DNA of 43,493 nucleotides from CAYJLW01 sp964370965 (GCA_964370965.1 CAYJLW010000034.1:1-43493), one strand, 5' to 3'; numbered from the stretch's first letter, positions 25,984 to 34,033 are shown. Numbers and translations are program-made. The notes: a model not told the origin generated them from the letters alone.

Positions 25984-26041
25984 AGCCTACTTGAGGGAGT
26001 ACGACCTGTCAAGTGTACTACCGCCGCATGGGAGTACTACC
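25984..26041 (-). promoter_or_regulatory. Promoter and operator of the MazF-type toxin-antitoxin pair
   Basis: On the minus strand TTGACA (26007-26012) and TAGGCT (25984-25989) are 17 bases apart. The -10 box ends eight bases before the antitoxin ATG (25976), so transcription should begin at or next to the start codon, giving a leaderless mRNA. Three direct repeats GTACKACC lie over and upstream of the promoter at 25999-26006, 26015-26022 and 26034-26041, a likely autoregulatory operator for the ribbon-helix-helix antitoxin. Confidence 0.6.
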
Positions 26042-26196
26042 CATGAGTCAGTGTCGGCCGCTCTCGGGGCCCGGCCGGGTCATCGACGTCGAGCCAGCGG
26101 AACGGCATCGCCCCGATGTGGTCGCTCACGGCTCGCTCGAGCGGGTACTCCGCTCTGCGCACATCCGACGTCTGGCAGGAGCCTCCAGCTTTCGCG

Positions 26197-26225
26197 CGTG
26201 ACTAGGGGTATAGAGGGGTTATACT
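26197..26225 (+). promoter_or_regulatory. Promoter and palindromic operator of the 26232 operon
   Basis: The -10 box TATACT (26220-26225) is followed by only six bases before ATG 26232, which again suggests a leaderless mRNA. The inverted repeat GTATA (26208-26212) and TATAC (26220-26224) overlaps it. GTGACT at 26198-26203 is a weak -35 match with 16-base spacing. Confidence 0.45.
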
Positions 26226-26231
26226 GGGGGC

Positions 26232-26720
26232 ATGCCGAAGGTGAACGTGTACGTACCCGACGAGCTGCTGTTCCGCGTGCGGGCCGAGGACATCGCGGTC
26301 TCGACCGTCTGCCAGCGTGCCCTGGAAGGCGACGTCGAGGCGCGTGCGCTCGCCCGGTCCGCCACCAAGAACCTCCGGGCGGTCGCAGAGCGACTTCGCC
26401 GTACCGAGGACGCGCGCCAGGCGCAGCAGTACCGCGAGGGTTACGCGTTCGGGGTCGCCTGGGCGCAAGAGGTGGCCGGCCTCGATGAGCTGCGCCGAGT
26501 CGACCGAGCAGCCGACCGTGACCTGCTCGTGGACTACGGGCAGGTCCCGAGCTACGTTGCGCGCCTCATGGACGCCGCCCCTGATGGCGACGTGGTGACC
26601 GACGACGTGCTGGACGGCGACGCCTCTGAGTTTGACCGAGGCGTCCTGCTCGGCGCCGCCGAGGTCTACCGGAATGTGCGGCCGCTGGTTGAACGCCGTC
26701 CGACGCGGGGGTCGCGATGA
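26232..26720 (+). CDS. Ribbon-helix-helix protein, paralogue-like to the MazF antitoxin
   Basis: 162 residues. MPKVNVYVPDELLFRVR is a ribbon-helix-helix start; the helix after it ends in TVCQRALEGD. The body contains YREGYAFGVAWAQEV and FDRGVLLGAAEVYRNV, which line up with the AGYEFGLKAV and TGMALALLDMRQAV segments of the antitoxin at 25431-25976. The two therefore share an N-terminal DNA-binding part and a C-terminal domain that is not the usual disordered antitoxin tail. It overlaps the next gene by ATGA, like an antitoxin-toxin pair, but the next product is not a recognised toxin. A DNA-binding regulator role is well supported; the antitoxin role is inference. Confidence 0.65.
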   Translation: MPKVNVYVPDELLFRVRAEDIAVSTVCQRALEGDVEARALARSATKNLRAVAERLRRTEDARQAQQYREGYAFGVAWAQEVAGLDELRRVDRAADRDLLVDYGQVPSYVARLMDAAPDGDVVTDDVLDGDASEFDRGVLLGAAEVYRNVRPLVERRPTRGSR

Positions 26721-27259
26721 ACCCGGACCGGTCGGCAAAGGAGCGGCGGGCCGAGCCCAGCGCGAAGCAGGTAGCTGCGAATCAGGCAAACGCGCAGCGC
26801 TCCAGCGGCCCTCGAACCTCTGCCGGCAAGTCAAGGAGCGCCATGAACGCAACACGACACGGCATCTACGCGCAGCCCGCGCCCATCCCCGCTGGGGTCT
26901 TCGCCGAGGACCGTGACGAGATCGACGCCTTCGTGCAGGACGTGATCGATGGACTCACACCGACCAACGAGTTCCAGCGACTGCTCGCCACGCGGGTTGC
27001 GACGGCGCTGCTGCACGCGGCCCGTCTCGACCGGTATGCCGCACACCAGATCGCCCAGATCAGTCGGCTCAACATCCTCGACGGTGCAATGGGGGCGCTC
27101 ATCGGAGAACAGCCTGCCGACGAGGAGATCGCAGCCGGGAAGCTCCTCAACCGGCCTCTCGACCGCATCTTCTCGTTGGATGCAAAAGTCGGCCGGGAGC
27201 TCGAGCGGGCACTCGCGACCTACGCCCGGGCACGAGGGCTTACCAGCGGCGACACGTGA
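26717..27259 (+). CDS. Hypothetical protein with N-terminal NAxxSSGPRT / NATRHG motif
   Basis: 180 residues. The start contains NQANAQRSSGPRTSAGKSRS and then NATRHGIYA, a signature seen in a widespread uncharacterised family often found on mobile elements. The remainder is helical (LATRVATALLHAARLDRYAAHQIA). It begins inside the stop of the 26232 gene (ATGA), so the two are translated together. It could be the effector half of a two-gene module, but I see no catalytic motif. It is the last gene before the tRNA end. Confidence 0.6.
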   Translation: MNPDRSAKERRAEPSAKQVAANQANAQRSSGPRTSAGKSRSAMNATRHGIYAQPAPIPAGVFAEDRDEIDAFVQDVIDGLTPTNEFQRLLATRVATALLHAARLDRYAAHQIAQISRLNILDGAMGALIGEQPADEEIAAGKLLNRPLDRIFSLDAKVGRELERALATYARARGLTSGDT

Positions 27260-27268
27260 CCAGCCCGA

Positions 27269-27290
27269 CGAGAAACGAACCCATTTCTCG
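27269..27290 (+). terminator. Hairpin after the 26232-27259 operon
   Basis: CGAGAAA (27269-27275) pairs with TTTCTCG (27284-27290) around an eight-base loop, ten bases after the stop codon. No T run follows. It is a likely transcript end for the two-gene operon. Confidence 0.4.
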
Positions 27291-27320
27291 ATGGCTCACC
27301 CCGATCCGCCCCGTCACGTC

Positions 27321-27350
27321 CTGTCAAGTCCTGTCAAGTCCTGTCAAGTC
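27321..27350. repeat. Three tandem CTGTCAAGTC repeats at the right end
   Basis: Three perfect consecutive 10-base units, with GTC in front. They lie 85 bases inside the tRNA end of the element and next to the GTTTGAC pair. The unit contains TTGACAG on the other strand, so it may be a related binding core in the opposite orientation. A 10-base period puts all copies on one face of the helix, which suits cooperative integrase or excisionase binding. Confidence 0.55.
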
Positions 27351-27357
27351 CCGGTAC

Positions 27358-27376
27358 GTTTGACGTGGGTTTGACG
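27358..27376. promoter_or_regulatory. Paired GTTTGACG repeats at the right end, probable integrase arm sites
   Basis: GTTTGAC at 27358-27364 and 27369-27375, an 11-base period, matches the pair at 2533-2552 at the other end of the element in sequence, spacing and orientation. The 58 bases between this block and the tRNA hold a hairpin terminator. Confidence 0.6.
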
Positions 27377-27395
27377 CAGGCCCCCGAACACAGAA

Positions 27396-27417
27396 GGACC
27401 CCGCCAGAGCGGGGCCC
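27396..27417 (-). terminator. Intrinsic terminator of tRNA-fMet
   Basis: CCCCGC (27399-27404) pairs with GCGGGG (27409-27414) around a CAGA loop, with GG/CC pairs beyond an A-C mismatch. On the minus strand it is followed by TCCTTCTGT, a moderately T-rich tail. It is 18 bases past the tRNA 3' end. Confidence 0.6.
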
Positions 27418-27434
27418 TGACCTGCGTCTTCTAG

Positions 27435-27508
<74 letters not shown>

Positions 27509-27619
27509 GCGTGGAAGGGTCACTGTAGCACACGAAGATGCCGCGTCTCCGGGGCCGAGATGTGTCGCACCTCACGTTCATGATGGGGGCAGACCGATCC
27601 GGCGACCCAGGAGGCCCCG

Positions 27620-28096
27620 ATGAAGAGGCAGCCCACCCGACCGACCCGCAGACCGCGCAAGGCGCGCCCCGGCACGGAGCCCATTGTGGTGCACGGCTTC
27701 GGCGACGCCGTTGCCGTCCTCATGGGGATGCACGACCGCTTCGGCCACGCCCACGCCGCCGTCGCCCTCGACGCCGGCGGCACGGTGCGGGACCTCACCG
27801 CCTTCACGGCGGACTGGCACACGATCGACACGGCGCTGTCGTGGGTGGACTGCATGATCACGAACGACCCGGCGATAGCCCGGCTGGTCCTGCTGTCCGC
27901 GGTCCAGGAGGACCCCACAGTCCTGCAGGAATCCCACGTGGCGCTCTTCGAGTCAGCGCGCACGGTCTTCGGCTCCCGCGGCGTCGAGGTCGTCGACTGG
28001 ATCCGCTTCGACGGGGAGAACTTCCACTCGATCGGGATCGCCCTGGCGGGCGACGACCCCAACCCCTGGGTGCTGGCGGCCGCGGATGCCACGTGA
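27620..28096 (+). CDS. Hypothetical protein
   Basis: 158 residues from ATG 27620, preceded by AGGAGGCCCC. A basic N-terminal stretch (KRQPTRPTRRPRKARPG) leads into a compact alpha/beta domain (VHGFGDAVAVLMGMHDRFGHAHAAVALDA). I do not recognise a family and see no membrane segment. It is the first gene of the chromosomal flank, divergent from the tRNA. Confidence 0.6.
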   Translation: MKRQPTRPTRRPRKARPGTEPIVVHGFGDAVAVLMGMHDRFGHAHAAVALDAGGTVRDLTAFTADWHTIDTALSWVDCMITNDPAIARLVLLSAVQEDPTVLQESHVALFESARTVFGSRGVEVVDWIRFDGENFHSIGIALAGDDPNPWVLAAADAT

Positions 28097-28194
28097 CCTC
28101 GCGGACGTGGCGGCAACAGGCGCCGGCACCGGGCGGGGCAGCGACACGCGTCTTGTCCGGGCACGGGCGGGCCGACGGGGTTAGGGTGCACGTC

Positions 28195-28764
28195 ATGGTG
28201 GAACTCGCGCAGCTTCACCGGCGGGCGGCCGAGCGCTTCACGGCGGCGGTCGACGCCATCGGATCCGACCAGTGGGCGGCGCCCACGCCCTGCACCGAGT
28301 GGGACGTACGGGCGCTGCTGGCCCACAACGTGGAAGAGAACCTCTGGGTGCCGGCCATGCTCGCCGGCGAGACCATCGCCTCCGTAGGGGACCGCTTCGA
28401 AGGCGACACCCTCGGTGACGACCCGAAGACGGCCTGGAAGACGTCCGTCGAGGAAGCCTGCGCCGCGGTCGATGCCCCCGGCGCGCTCGCTGGCCGGGTA
28501 CACCTCTCCTACGGCGAGGAGTCCGCCACGGAGTACGTCCGCCAGCGGCTCATCGACCTCGTAGTCCACGGCTGGGACCTCGCCCGTGCCGTCGGCGCCG
28601 ACGAATCGCTCCCGGGGGACCTCGTGGAGGCATGCCTGGAGTGGGCCGAGCCCCTGGCGCCGATGCTCGCCCAGATGCCGGGCCTCTTCGCCCCGGCGGT
28701 GAAACCCGCTCTGGGGGCCGGCGCCCAAACCCGCCTCCTCAACCTCCTCGGGCGCCAGGAATAG
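28195..28764 (+). CDS. TIGR03086-family (DinB-like, mycothiol-associated) protein
   Basis: 189 residues. The DinB-like four-helix start LAQLHRRAAERFTAAVDAI is followed by PTPCTEWDVRALLAHN, the typical metal-site region of TIGR03086 proteins, and later RQRLIDLVVHGWDLARA. The family is actinobacterial and related to mycothiol-dependent maleylpyruvate isomerases; the substrate is unknown. ATG 28195 is the natural start; the open frame to its left is not coding. Stand-alone gene. Confidence 0.85.
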   Translation: MVELAQLHRRAAERFTAAVDAIGSDQWAAPTPCTEWDVRALLAHNVEENLWVPAMLAGETIASVGDRFEGDTLGDDPKTAWKTSVEEACAAVDAPGALAGRVHLSYGEESATEYVRQRLIDLVVHGWDLARAVGADESLPGDLVEACLEWAEPLAPMLAQMPGLFAPAVKPALGAGAQTRLLNLLGRQE

Positions 28765-28938
28765 CGGCGAGGACTCCGGCTTCCACAGTGCCGATGACGG
28801 CGGGCGGGAGACCGACAGGGAACGATTCCCGGAGCGCACGACTGCCAGGATCACGGCCTCGTCGCCACCCACCACACCCCCCGGCTGCACACCCGTCGTG
28901 ACCCGCCCGGGCGCCCGGACCCCCGCTACGCTGCCGGC

Positions 28939-29622
28939 ATGACAGAGACCCCCGAACTCGTCCTCGTGTCCGGGCCCGCCGACGGTGTCGCCCGCATCAC
29001 CCTGAACCGTCCGGGCAAGCGCAACGCCCTCTCCGTCGCCCTCAGGGACGAGGTGAGCGACGCCCTCGACACCCTCGGCGCCCACGAGGCCGTCAAGACC
29101 GTGGTGATCACGGGCGCCGGCGAGGTGTTCTCCGCCGGCTTCGACCTCAAGGAGTTCCAGGTCCCCGACATCGGGTTCCAGGAGCGCCTCTGGGAGTCCA
29201 GCGACCGCTTCCACCGCACCGTGCTGCACTTCCCGCTCCCGCTCGTCGCCGCCGTGAACGGCCCGGCGCTGGCGGGGGGTTTCGACCTCGCGGTGATGTG
29301 TGACATCCGCGTGGCAGCGACCACAGCCCGCTTCGCTCATCCCGAGATCACCTTCGGCGACGTCGTCTACGGCCCGCTGCGGGACCTGGTGGGCGGGGCG
29401 GTGGCCCGGGAGCTCTGCTTCACAGGGCGCGCCGTGGACGCCGAGGAGGCCCACCGGCTCCACCTCGTCGCCCGGGTCGTCCCGTCCGCCGACCTCGAAG
29501 CCGCCGTGGCCGAGGTCACGGCACAGATCACGCAGGCGCCCCGCGAGGTTCTGTTGCGCACGAAAGCCAAGGTGCTCGCCGGTTCCGGGATCCCCGCCGA
29601 CACCCCCACCCTGCAGTTGTAG
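28939..29622 (+). CDS. Enoyl-CoA hydratase/isomerase family protein
   Basis: 227 residues, crotonase fold. ITLNRPGKRNAL near the start and SAGFDLKEF near 70 form the CoA-binding and first oxyanion-hole segment; NGPALAGGFDLAVMCDIRVA near 113-132 forms the second. It ends shortly after the usual core, so it lacks the long C-terminal helices of larger members. It acts in fatty-acid or related acyl-CoA metabolism in the cytoplasm; the exact acyl substrate cannot be read from the sequence. Confidence 0.9.
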   Translation: MTETPELVLVSGPADGVARITLNRPGKRNALSVALRDEVSDALDTLGAHEAVKTVVITGAGEVFSAGFDLKEFQVPDIGFQERLWESSDRFHRTVLHFPLPLVAAVNGPALAGGFDLAVMCDIRVAATTARFAHPEITFGDVVYGPLRDLVGGAVARELCFTGRAVDAEEAHRLHLVARVVPSADLEAAVAEVTAQITQAPREVLLRTKAKVLAGSGIPADTPTLQL

Positions 29623-29679
29623 GAGGAGGGCGCGGAACTCCGCCCGGAACGTCGGACGGGATGCACCCGGGATGTGCGT

Positions 29680-30171
29680 TCAGCCGGCCTCGGGCGGGTC
29701 CACCGACTCGGCGGCGACGGCGATACCGTCGAGGACGCCCTCGACGAGGTTGCGGTTGCGTTCCTGTACGAGTGTCCCGGCGGCCATCATCCCTTTCAGG
29801 CCTACAGGCTCCCACGTCGTCCGGCAGCGCACCCGGGAAGTGCCGTCCCCCGCGGGTTCGATCTCCACGACCGTGACGACGTCCTTCGCGAACAACGGCG
29901 CCTGCTTGCCTCCTGCGAACTCCCGGAGGCGGCGGAAGGCGACCCTGCGCTCCTCGTCCCACTCCACGACCTCGGTGTCCACGGCACCCCGGCGTCCGCC
30001 GGTCTTGATGTTGACCCTCTGCTCACGTCCCACACCCGCATCGGGCCCGGAGAGCTTCTCGGCTCGCGTCGCCTCCGGGTACCACTCCGCCATGTGCTCA
30101 ACAGCGGCGAGGACTTCCCAGATCCGCCCGGGTGGGGCGTCGACGCGGCGCTCACTGGCAATCTCGGGCAT
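29680..30171 (-). CDS. SRPBCC (START-like) family protein
   Basis: 163 residues. EIASERRVDAPPGRIWEVLA, HMAEWYPE, and later VVEIEPAGDGTSRVRCRTTWEP are the strands and turns of the polyketide-cyclase/START-like fold that binds hydrophobic ligands. The long C-terminal helix (VQERNRNLVEGVLDGIAVAAE) closes the pocket. Ligand unknown. It is convergent with the enoyl-CoA hydratase gene. Confidence 0.85.
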   Translation of the reverse strand: MPEIASERRVDAPPGRIWEVLAAVEHMAEWYPEATRAEKLSGPDAGVGREQRVNIKTGGRRGAVDTEVVEWDEERRVAFRRLREFAGGKQAPLFAKDVVTVVEIEPAGDGTSRVRCRTTWEPVGLKGMMAAGTLVQERNRNLVEGVLDGIAVAAESVDPPEAG

Positions 30172-30363
30172 AAGACCCCCAGGCTCGTGTGCTCGTACAC
30201 TTGTCTTCCCGAGTCACAGTGGGTTTCGGCACCTTGCGGCCGCATCTCAAGCCCATCGGCATGGGTCTTGTGCCCATGTTGGGATTGGGCCGGGTGACCG
30301 ACGGACCGAAAGAACGCATCGTCATCTGCCGATGAAGCGGCAACCGAGACCTGGAGTCACCGC

Positions 30364-31707
30364 ATGCGTGTGTGTGTTGTCGGGACCGGCTACGTCGGGA
30401 CCGTGACGGCGGCGTGCTTCGCGCACGTGGGCCACGACGTCGTCGGCCTCGAGCAGGACCCCGCCAAGGTCGCCTCCCTGCGCGAGGGCGTCCTGCCCTT
30501 CGTGGAGCCCGGCGCCGAGGACCTCCTGCGCGAGGCCCTGGCGGGCGGGCGGCTCCGGGTCACCGCCGACACCGCGGACGCCGTCGGCACCGCCGAGGTC
30601 GTGTTCATCTGCGTCGGGACGCCCCTCACGCCCTCCGGCGAGGCCGACGTCGAGGCCCTCCGGGTCGTCGCCACGAGCCTCGCCCCTCACCTGCAGGACG
30701 ACTTCAAGGTCGTGGTCACGAAGTCCACCGTGCCCGTGGGCTCGGGCGACTGGATCACGATGCTCATCGAGGACGCCCAGACGCCGGCGAACCGGGCGAA
30801 GGACAACTTCGGCGTCGTCTCCAACCCGGAGTTCCTCCGCGAGGGCTCGGCCGTGGAGGACTTCCTCTACCCCGACCGCATCGTCCTGGGCTCGTCCTCG
30901 CCGGCAGCCCTGGAGCGGGTCGCGGCGCTGTACGAGCCCGTCGTCCACCAGACGTTCCCGGGCGCCCGCCCCGAGCTCGCCCCCGTCCCGCTCATCCGCA
31001 CCACGCTGGAATCGGCGGAGATGATCAAGTACGCCGCGAACGCGTTCCTGGCCACGAAGATCAGCTTCATCAACGAGATCGCCAACATCTGCGAACGCAT
31101 CGGGGGCGACGCCCGCCAGGTCGCCGAAGGCATCGGCCTCGACCACCGCATCGGCCGGGACTTCCTCCACGCCGGCATCGGCTGGGGGGGGTCCTGCTTC
31201 AAGAAGGACATCCTCGCCCTGCAGCGCACCGCGGAGGAATACGGGTACACGTCGGAGCTCCTCCAGGCCACCGTCGAGGTGAACCGCCGCCAGCGCCTCG
31301 TCATCGTGCAGAAGCTCCAGGAGGAGCTCAAGATCCTCAAGGGCAAGCGCATCGGCCTCCTCGGCCTGGCGTTCAAACCCCACACCGACGACCTCCGCGA
31401 CGCCCCCTCCCTCACGATCGTGGAACGCCTGCAGGCCGCCGGGGCCAGCGTGGCCGTGCACGACCCCGTCGTCACCGACATCGGCCCCCTGAACGAGCTC
31501 GTCCGCTTCGCCGCCGACCCCGTCGATCTCGCCACGGGGGCCGACGCCGTCGTCCTCGTCACCGAGTGGCCCCAGTACGGCGACCTCGACTGGGACAAGA
31601 TCGCCGCCGCCATGCGCACCGGCGTCGTCGTCGACGGCCGCAACGCCCTCGACCCCGCCGCCGTGGAGGCCGCCGGGCTCCGCTACCGGGGGATCGCCCG
31701 GGGCTGA
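30364..31707 (+). CDS. ugd: UDP-glucose 6-dehydrogenase
   Basis: 447 residues, full length for the family. It oxidises UDP-glucose to UDP-glucuronate for envelope polysaccharides, using NAD. The Rossmann motif is GTGYVGT at 7-13; TKSTVPVG near 120 and NPEFLREGSA near 154 are family signatures; the catalytic cysteine is C278 in GWGGSCFKKD; the C-terminal NAD/UDP domain carries GLAFKPHTDDLRDAPS. All key residues are present. The 190-base upstream region includes an inverted repeat around GCCCAT/ATGGGT with no known role. Confidence 0.95.
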   Translation: MRVCVVGTGYVGTVTAACFAHVGHDVVGLEQDPAKVASLREGVLPFVEPGAEDLLREALAGGRLRVTADTADAVGTAEVVFICVGTPLTPSGEADVEALRVVATSLAPHLQDDFKVVVTKSTVPVGSGDWITMLIEDAQTPANRAKDNFGVVSNPEFLREGSAVEDFLYPDRIVLGSSSPAALERVAALYEPVVHQTFPGARPELAPVPLIRTTLESAEMIKYAANAFLATKISFINEIANICERIGGDARQVAEGIGLDHRIGRDFLHAGIGWGGSCFKKDILALQRTAEEYGYTSELLQATVEVNRRQRLVIVQKLQEELKILKGKRIGLLGLAFKPHTDDLRDAPSLTIVERLQAAGASVAVHDPVVTDIGPLNELVRFAADPVDLATGADAVVLVTEWPQYGDLDWDKIAAAMRTGVVVDGRNALDPAAVEAAGLRYRGIARG

Positions 31708-31810
31708 GTCCCTGTGGACACCGGGCAGCGCCTGGCGGCGATACGCTCCCCCGGTTCCGCAGGAGGTATCCCGGCGCGTCCAGCCTGCGCCGCCGAAAAG
31801 GGGAGACGAC

Positions 31811-33286
31811 GTGCGCCGCTTCTTCGCCGGTCTGCTGCTCTTTCTCGCGTCGCTGCTGTTCGTGCTCGCTGCCCTGACGCACTGGGCCCGCAACGAGGTC
31901 ATCGACACGCCCACGTTCGTGCGCACGGCGTCGCGCATCGTGGCGTCCAAGACCGTGAAGGCCGAGATCACGGAGGACATCACCGACGCCGTGTTCGCCC
32001 AGAAGCAGGTCGACGAGGCCCTCAAGGAAGGGATCGCCGAGATCCTGCCGCCCAAGCTCGCCACCTTCCGGGAGTCGATCGTGGCCGGCGCCCGCCAGGG
32101 CCTCGCCGCCCTCATCGGCCTCGTCGTGGACTCCAAGGCGTTCGAGGAGGTCGTGGGCCAGACCGTCACCGTCATGCACCGCCGTCTCGTGGACGGCCGC
32201 GGCCTCACCTTCGACCTCGGCGACGCCAAGAGCTTCACCGGCCTCGACAAGGCCAAGGGGCTCGTGGGCCAGGCCGCCTCCCTCATCCCGGACGACCTCG
32301 CCGCCGTCAAGCTCCTGGACGACGAGCAGACCCGGCAGGTGAACACGGCGATCAGCGTCCTGCGCGGCCTCTGGAAGTGGCTCTCCCTGCTCGGCCTCGC
32401 CTGCCTGGCCGGCGCCCTCTGGGTGTCCGACGACCGCCGGCGCACGCTCGTGGCCTTCGGGGTCGTGGTCGCCGCCCTCGCCCTTCTCGTCGTCACGGTG
32501 CTCGCCTTCGCCCGCGGGCCCGTCCTGGCCGGCTCCCCGGACCAGGCCCGGCCCGTTCTGCGTGTGGTCTGGGACGAGACCGTCCCCCGCCTCCTCACCC
32601 GGCTGTGGCGCATCGCTGTCCTCGGCGTCGCCGTCTTCGCCGTGGCGGCGCTGTGGGGCCGGGTCGGCCTCGTCGCGGCGCTGCGGCGCACCTGGAACGC
32701 CGCCCGCGAACGCCTCGACGCCCGTCTCGCCGAACGGGCCGCCCGCCCCGCCCTGGAGGCGTCGGCCACGACCGGCGGCGCCGAGGCCGTCGCGGCACCC
32801 GAGAGGGTCGGCTTCCGGGAGCGGGCACGGATCTTCGTGGAGACGCTCGACGCGCCCACGCACCTGCGGGCCGCGGCGGTGTACGTGGCGCCCTCGCTGC
32901 GGATCTGGCGGGGTGTGGGCGTGGCCGCCTTCGCCGTGCTCCTCCTGCTCTGGCCGCGGGCGACGATGGAGGTGTTCTTCGGCCTCCTCGCCGTGCTCGT
33001 CCTGTACCTCGGATGCCTCGAGCTCCTCATGGGCTTCGCCCCGGAGACGGCGCCGGGGTTCGCCGCCGCAGGCGCCCGCGCCGGGCCGGCCCCGGAAGCC
33101 GCCCCCGCCCCCGAGGCGCCGGCCCCGGAACCGCCGGCGGAGGCCGGCCCCGCCGCTCCCCCGCCCCTGGACCTCCCCTACCCGGAGCGCATCGACCTCC
33201 TCGCCCGCCTCGGCGAAGCCAAGGACGCCGGCTTCCTCACCGCGGACGAGTTCGCCCGAGAGAAGTCCCGCGTCCTCACCGCCTGA
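31811..33286 (+). CDS. Multi-pass membrane protein with a C-terminal SHOCT-like segment
   Basis: 491 residues from GTG 31811, preceded by AAAAGGGGAGACGAC. TM1 is at about 4-24 (FFAGLLLFLASLLFVLAAL), followed by a 160-residue outer region, then TM segments at about 188-206, 213-235, 262-286 and 370-405. A Pro/Ala-rich linker leads to the C-terminal RIDLLARLGEAKDAGFLTADEFAREKSRVL, which resembles the short helical SHOCT motif. The layout matches uncharacterised actinobacterial membrane proteins. Function unknown. Confidence 0.7.
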   Translation: MRRFFAGLLLFLASLLFVLAALTHWARNEVIDTPTFVRTASRIVASKTVKAEITEDITDAVFAQKQVDEALKEGIAEILPPKLATFRESIVAGARQGLAALIGLVVDSKAFEEVVGQTVTVMHRRLVDGRGLTFDLGDAKSFTGLDKAKGLVGQAASLIPDDLAAVKLLDDEQTRQVNTAISVLRGLWKWLSLLGLACLAGALWVSDDRRRTLVAFGVVVAALALLVVTVLAFARGPVLAGSPDQARPVLRVVWDETVPRLLTRLWRIAVLGVAVFAVAALWGRVGLVAALRRTWNAARERLDARLAERAARPALEASATTGGAEAVAAPERVGFRERARIFVETLDAPTHLRAAAVYVAPSLRIWRGVGVAAFAVLLLLWPRATMEVFFGLLAVLVLYLGCLELLMGFAPETAPGFAAAGARAGPAPEAAPAPEAPAPEPPAEAGPAAPPPLDLPYPERIDLLARLGEAKDAGFLTADEFAREKSRVLTA

Positions 33287-33350
33287 GCGACGGCCCGACT
33301 CCCCGGGGGGGGACTCTCCCTCCGAGGCCGCTCCCCGGACGGACGCAGCC

Positions 33351-33767
33351 TCAGTGGATGAGGCGCACCTGGCATCCGAAGCGTTCGTACGTGCGCTCCG
33401 CCCGGCGGTCGCACGTCACGAGCTCGGCGCCCGCGGCCGTGGCGGTCGCCGCGATGAGGGCGTCGTAGACGGCGCCCCCCGAGAGGCCGGTGTCGGCGAG
33501 GCCCTGAAGGAAGGGCCTCTGCCTCCTCCGATCGAGCGTCAGCAGTTGGCCCCCGAAACGCTCGCGGAGGAAGTCCCGGACGATCCCGGGAGGGGCCCGA
33601 TGGGGAGCGGGAAGGCGGGTGAGGACGCTGTAGGACTCGAGAAGCGCGTGGAAGATGCCCTGCGGGCGCCGGTCGAGCTCCGCCCTGGCCGCATCGTGAA
33701 GTGCGTGCCAGCTCGCGAACCCGGCGACCACGACGCTGCTGTCGACGGCGCTGTCGACGGCGCTCAC
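33351..33767 (-). CDS. PIN-domain protein, VapC-like toxin
   Basis: 138 residues. Acidic D5/D9 near the start (SAVDSAVDSSVVVAG), LLESYSVLTRLP in the middle, and the later LSGGAVYDALIAATA then ELVTCDRRAERTY follow the order of PIN-domain acidic residues that hold the metal ion. VapC toxins cleave RNA. It overlaps the preceding AbrB-like gene as ATGA, the usual vapBC order. The likely target is unknown. Confidence 0.8.
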   Translation of the reverse strand: MSAVDSAVDSSVVVAGFASWHALHDAARAELDRRPQGIFHALLESYSVLTRLPAPHRAPPGIVRDFLRERFGGQLLTLDRRRQRPFLQGLADTGLSGGAVYDALIAATATAAGAELVTCDRRAERTYERFGCQVRLIH

Positions 33768-34015
33768 CGCCGCACCTGTTCCAGCGTCGCCCGCACCTCG
33801 TCGGGAGAGAGCACGGGCAGCTCGGAGCCGGAGACGGGGACGGCGACGACTCCCTTGCCTCGCCTCTCCAGGCGCATCGGTGTGGGGGGCACCTCGATCT
33901 CGAGCCGGCCGTCGCGGACCTCGACGTCCAGCTCCTGCCCCGCGTCCAGGCTGAGCTGCTCGCGGAGGCGCTTCGGGACGACGATCCGCCCGGCGGCGTC
34001 AATGGTGGTTCTCAT
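33764..34015 (-). CDS. AbrB/MazE-like antitoxin
   Basis: 83 residues. MRTTIDAAGRIVVPKRLREQ is a swapped-hairpin AbrB DNA-binding domain; the C-terminal helix (LSPDEVRATLEQVRR) should bind and block the PIN toxin. ATGA overlap with the toxin gene. Two 12-base repeats just upstream are the probable autoregulatory operator. Confidence 0.85.
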   Translation of the reverse strand: MRTTIDAAGRIVVPKRLREQLSLDAGQELDVEVRDGRLEIEVPPTPMRLERRGKGVVAVPVSGSELPVLSPDEVRATLEQVRR

Positions 34016-34033
34016 GGCAGGAAGCTACCATGT

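Larger units (their letters stand above)
2420..27434. mobile_element. Integrative element in tRNA-fMet carrying class 1 DISARM
   Basis: About 25 kb lies between two copies of the tRNA-fMet 3' segment. It carries an intact tyrosine integrase, an excisionase-like gene and an AlpA-like regulator near the tRNA end. Paired GTTTGAC repeats lie inside both ends. I see no conjugation, replication or capsid genes, so it looks like a non-self-transmissible genomic island or satellite whose cargo is defence (DISARM plus a HEPN-like gene), two nuclease-BRCT proteins and toxin-antitoxin-like genes. It is inserted next to an older, decayed element in the same tRNA site, a tandem arrangement. Confidence 0.85.

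Noticed and set aside
26013..26201. A 62-residue plus-strand frame between the two ribbon-helix-helix genes
   Set aside because: No ribosome binding site, overlaps the toxin-antitoxin operator region, and has no recognisable feature.
27321..27350. CTGTCAAGTC triple repeat as a CRISPR array or replication iterons
   Set aside because: Units are only 10 bases with no spacers, and no cas or replication-initiator gene is nearby; integrase-related sites fit better.
27520..29463. A 647-residue minus-strand frame
   Set aside because: Covers three oppositely directed genes with clear families; no domain in this frame.
30322..33030. A 902-residue frame on the minus strand
   Set aside because: It runs antisense to UDP-glucose dehydrogenase and the membrane protein and is Arg/Ala/Ser-rich; such shadows are common in high-GC DNA.
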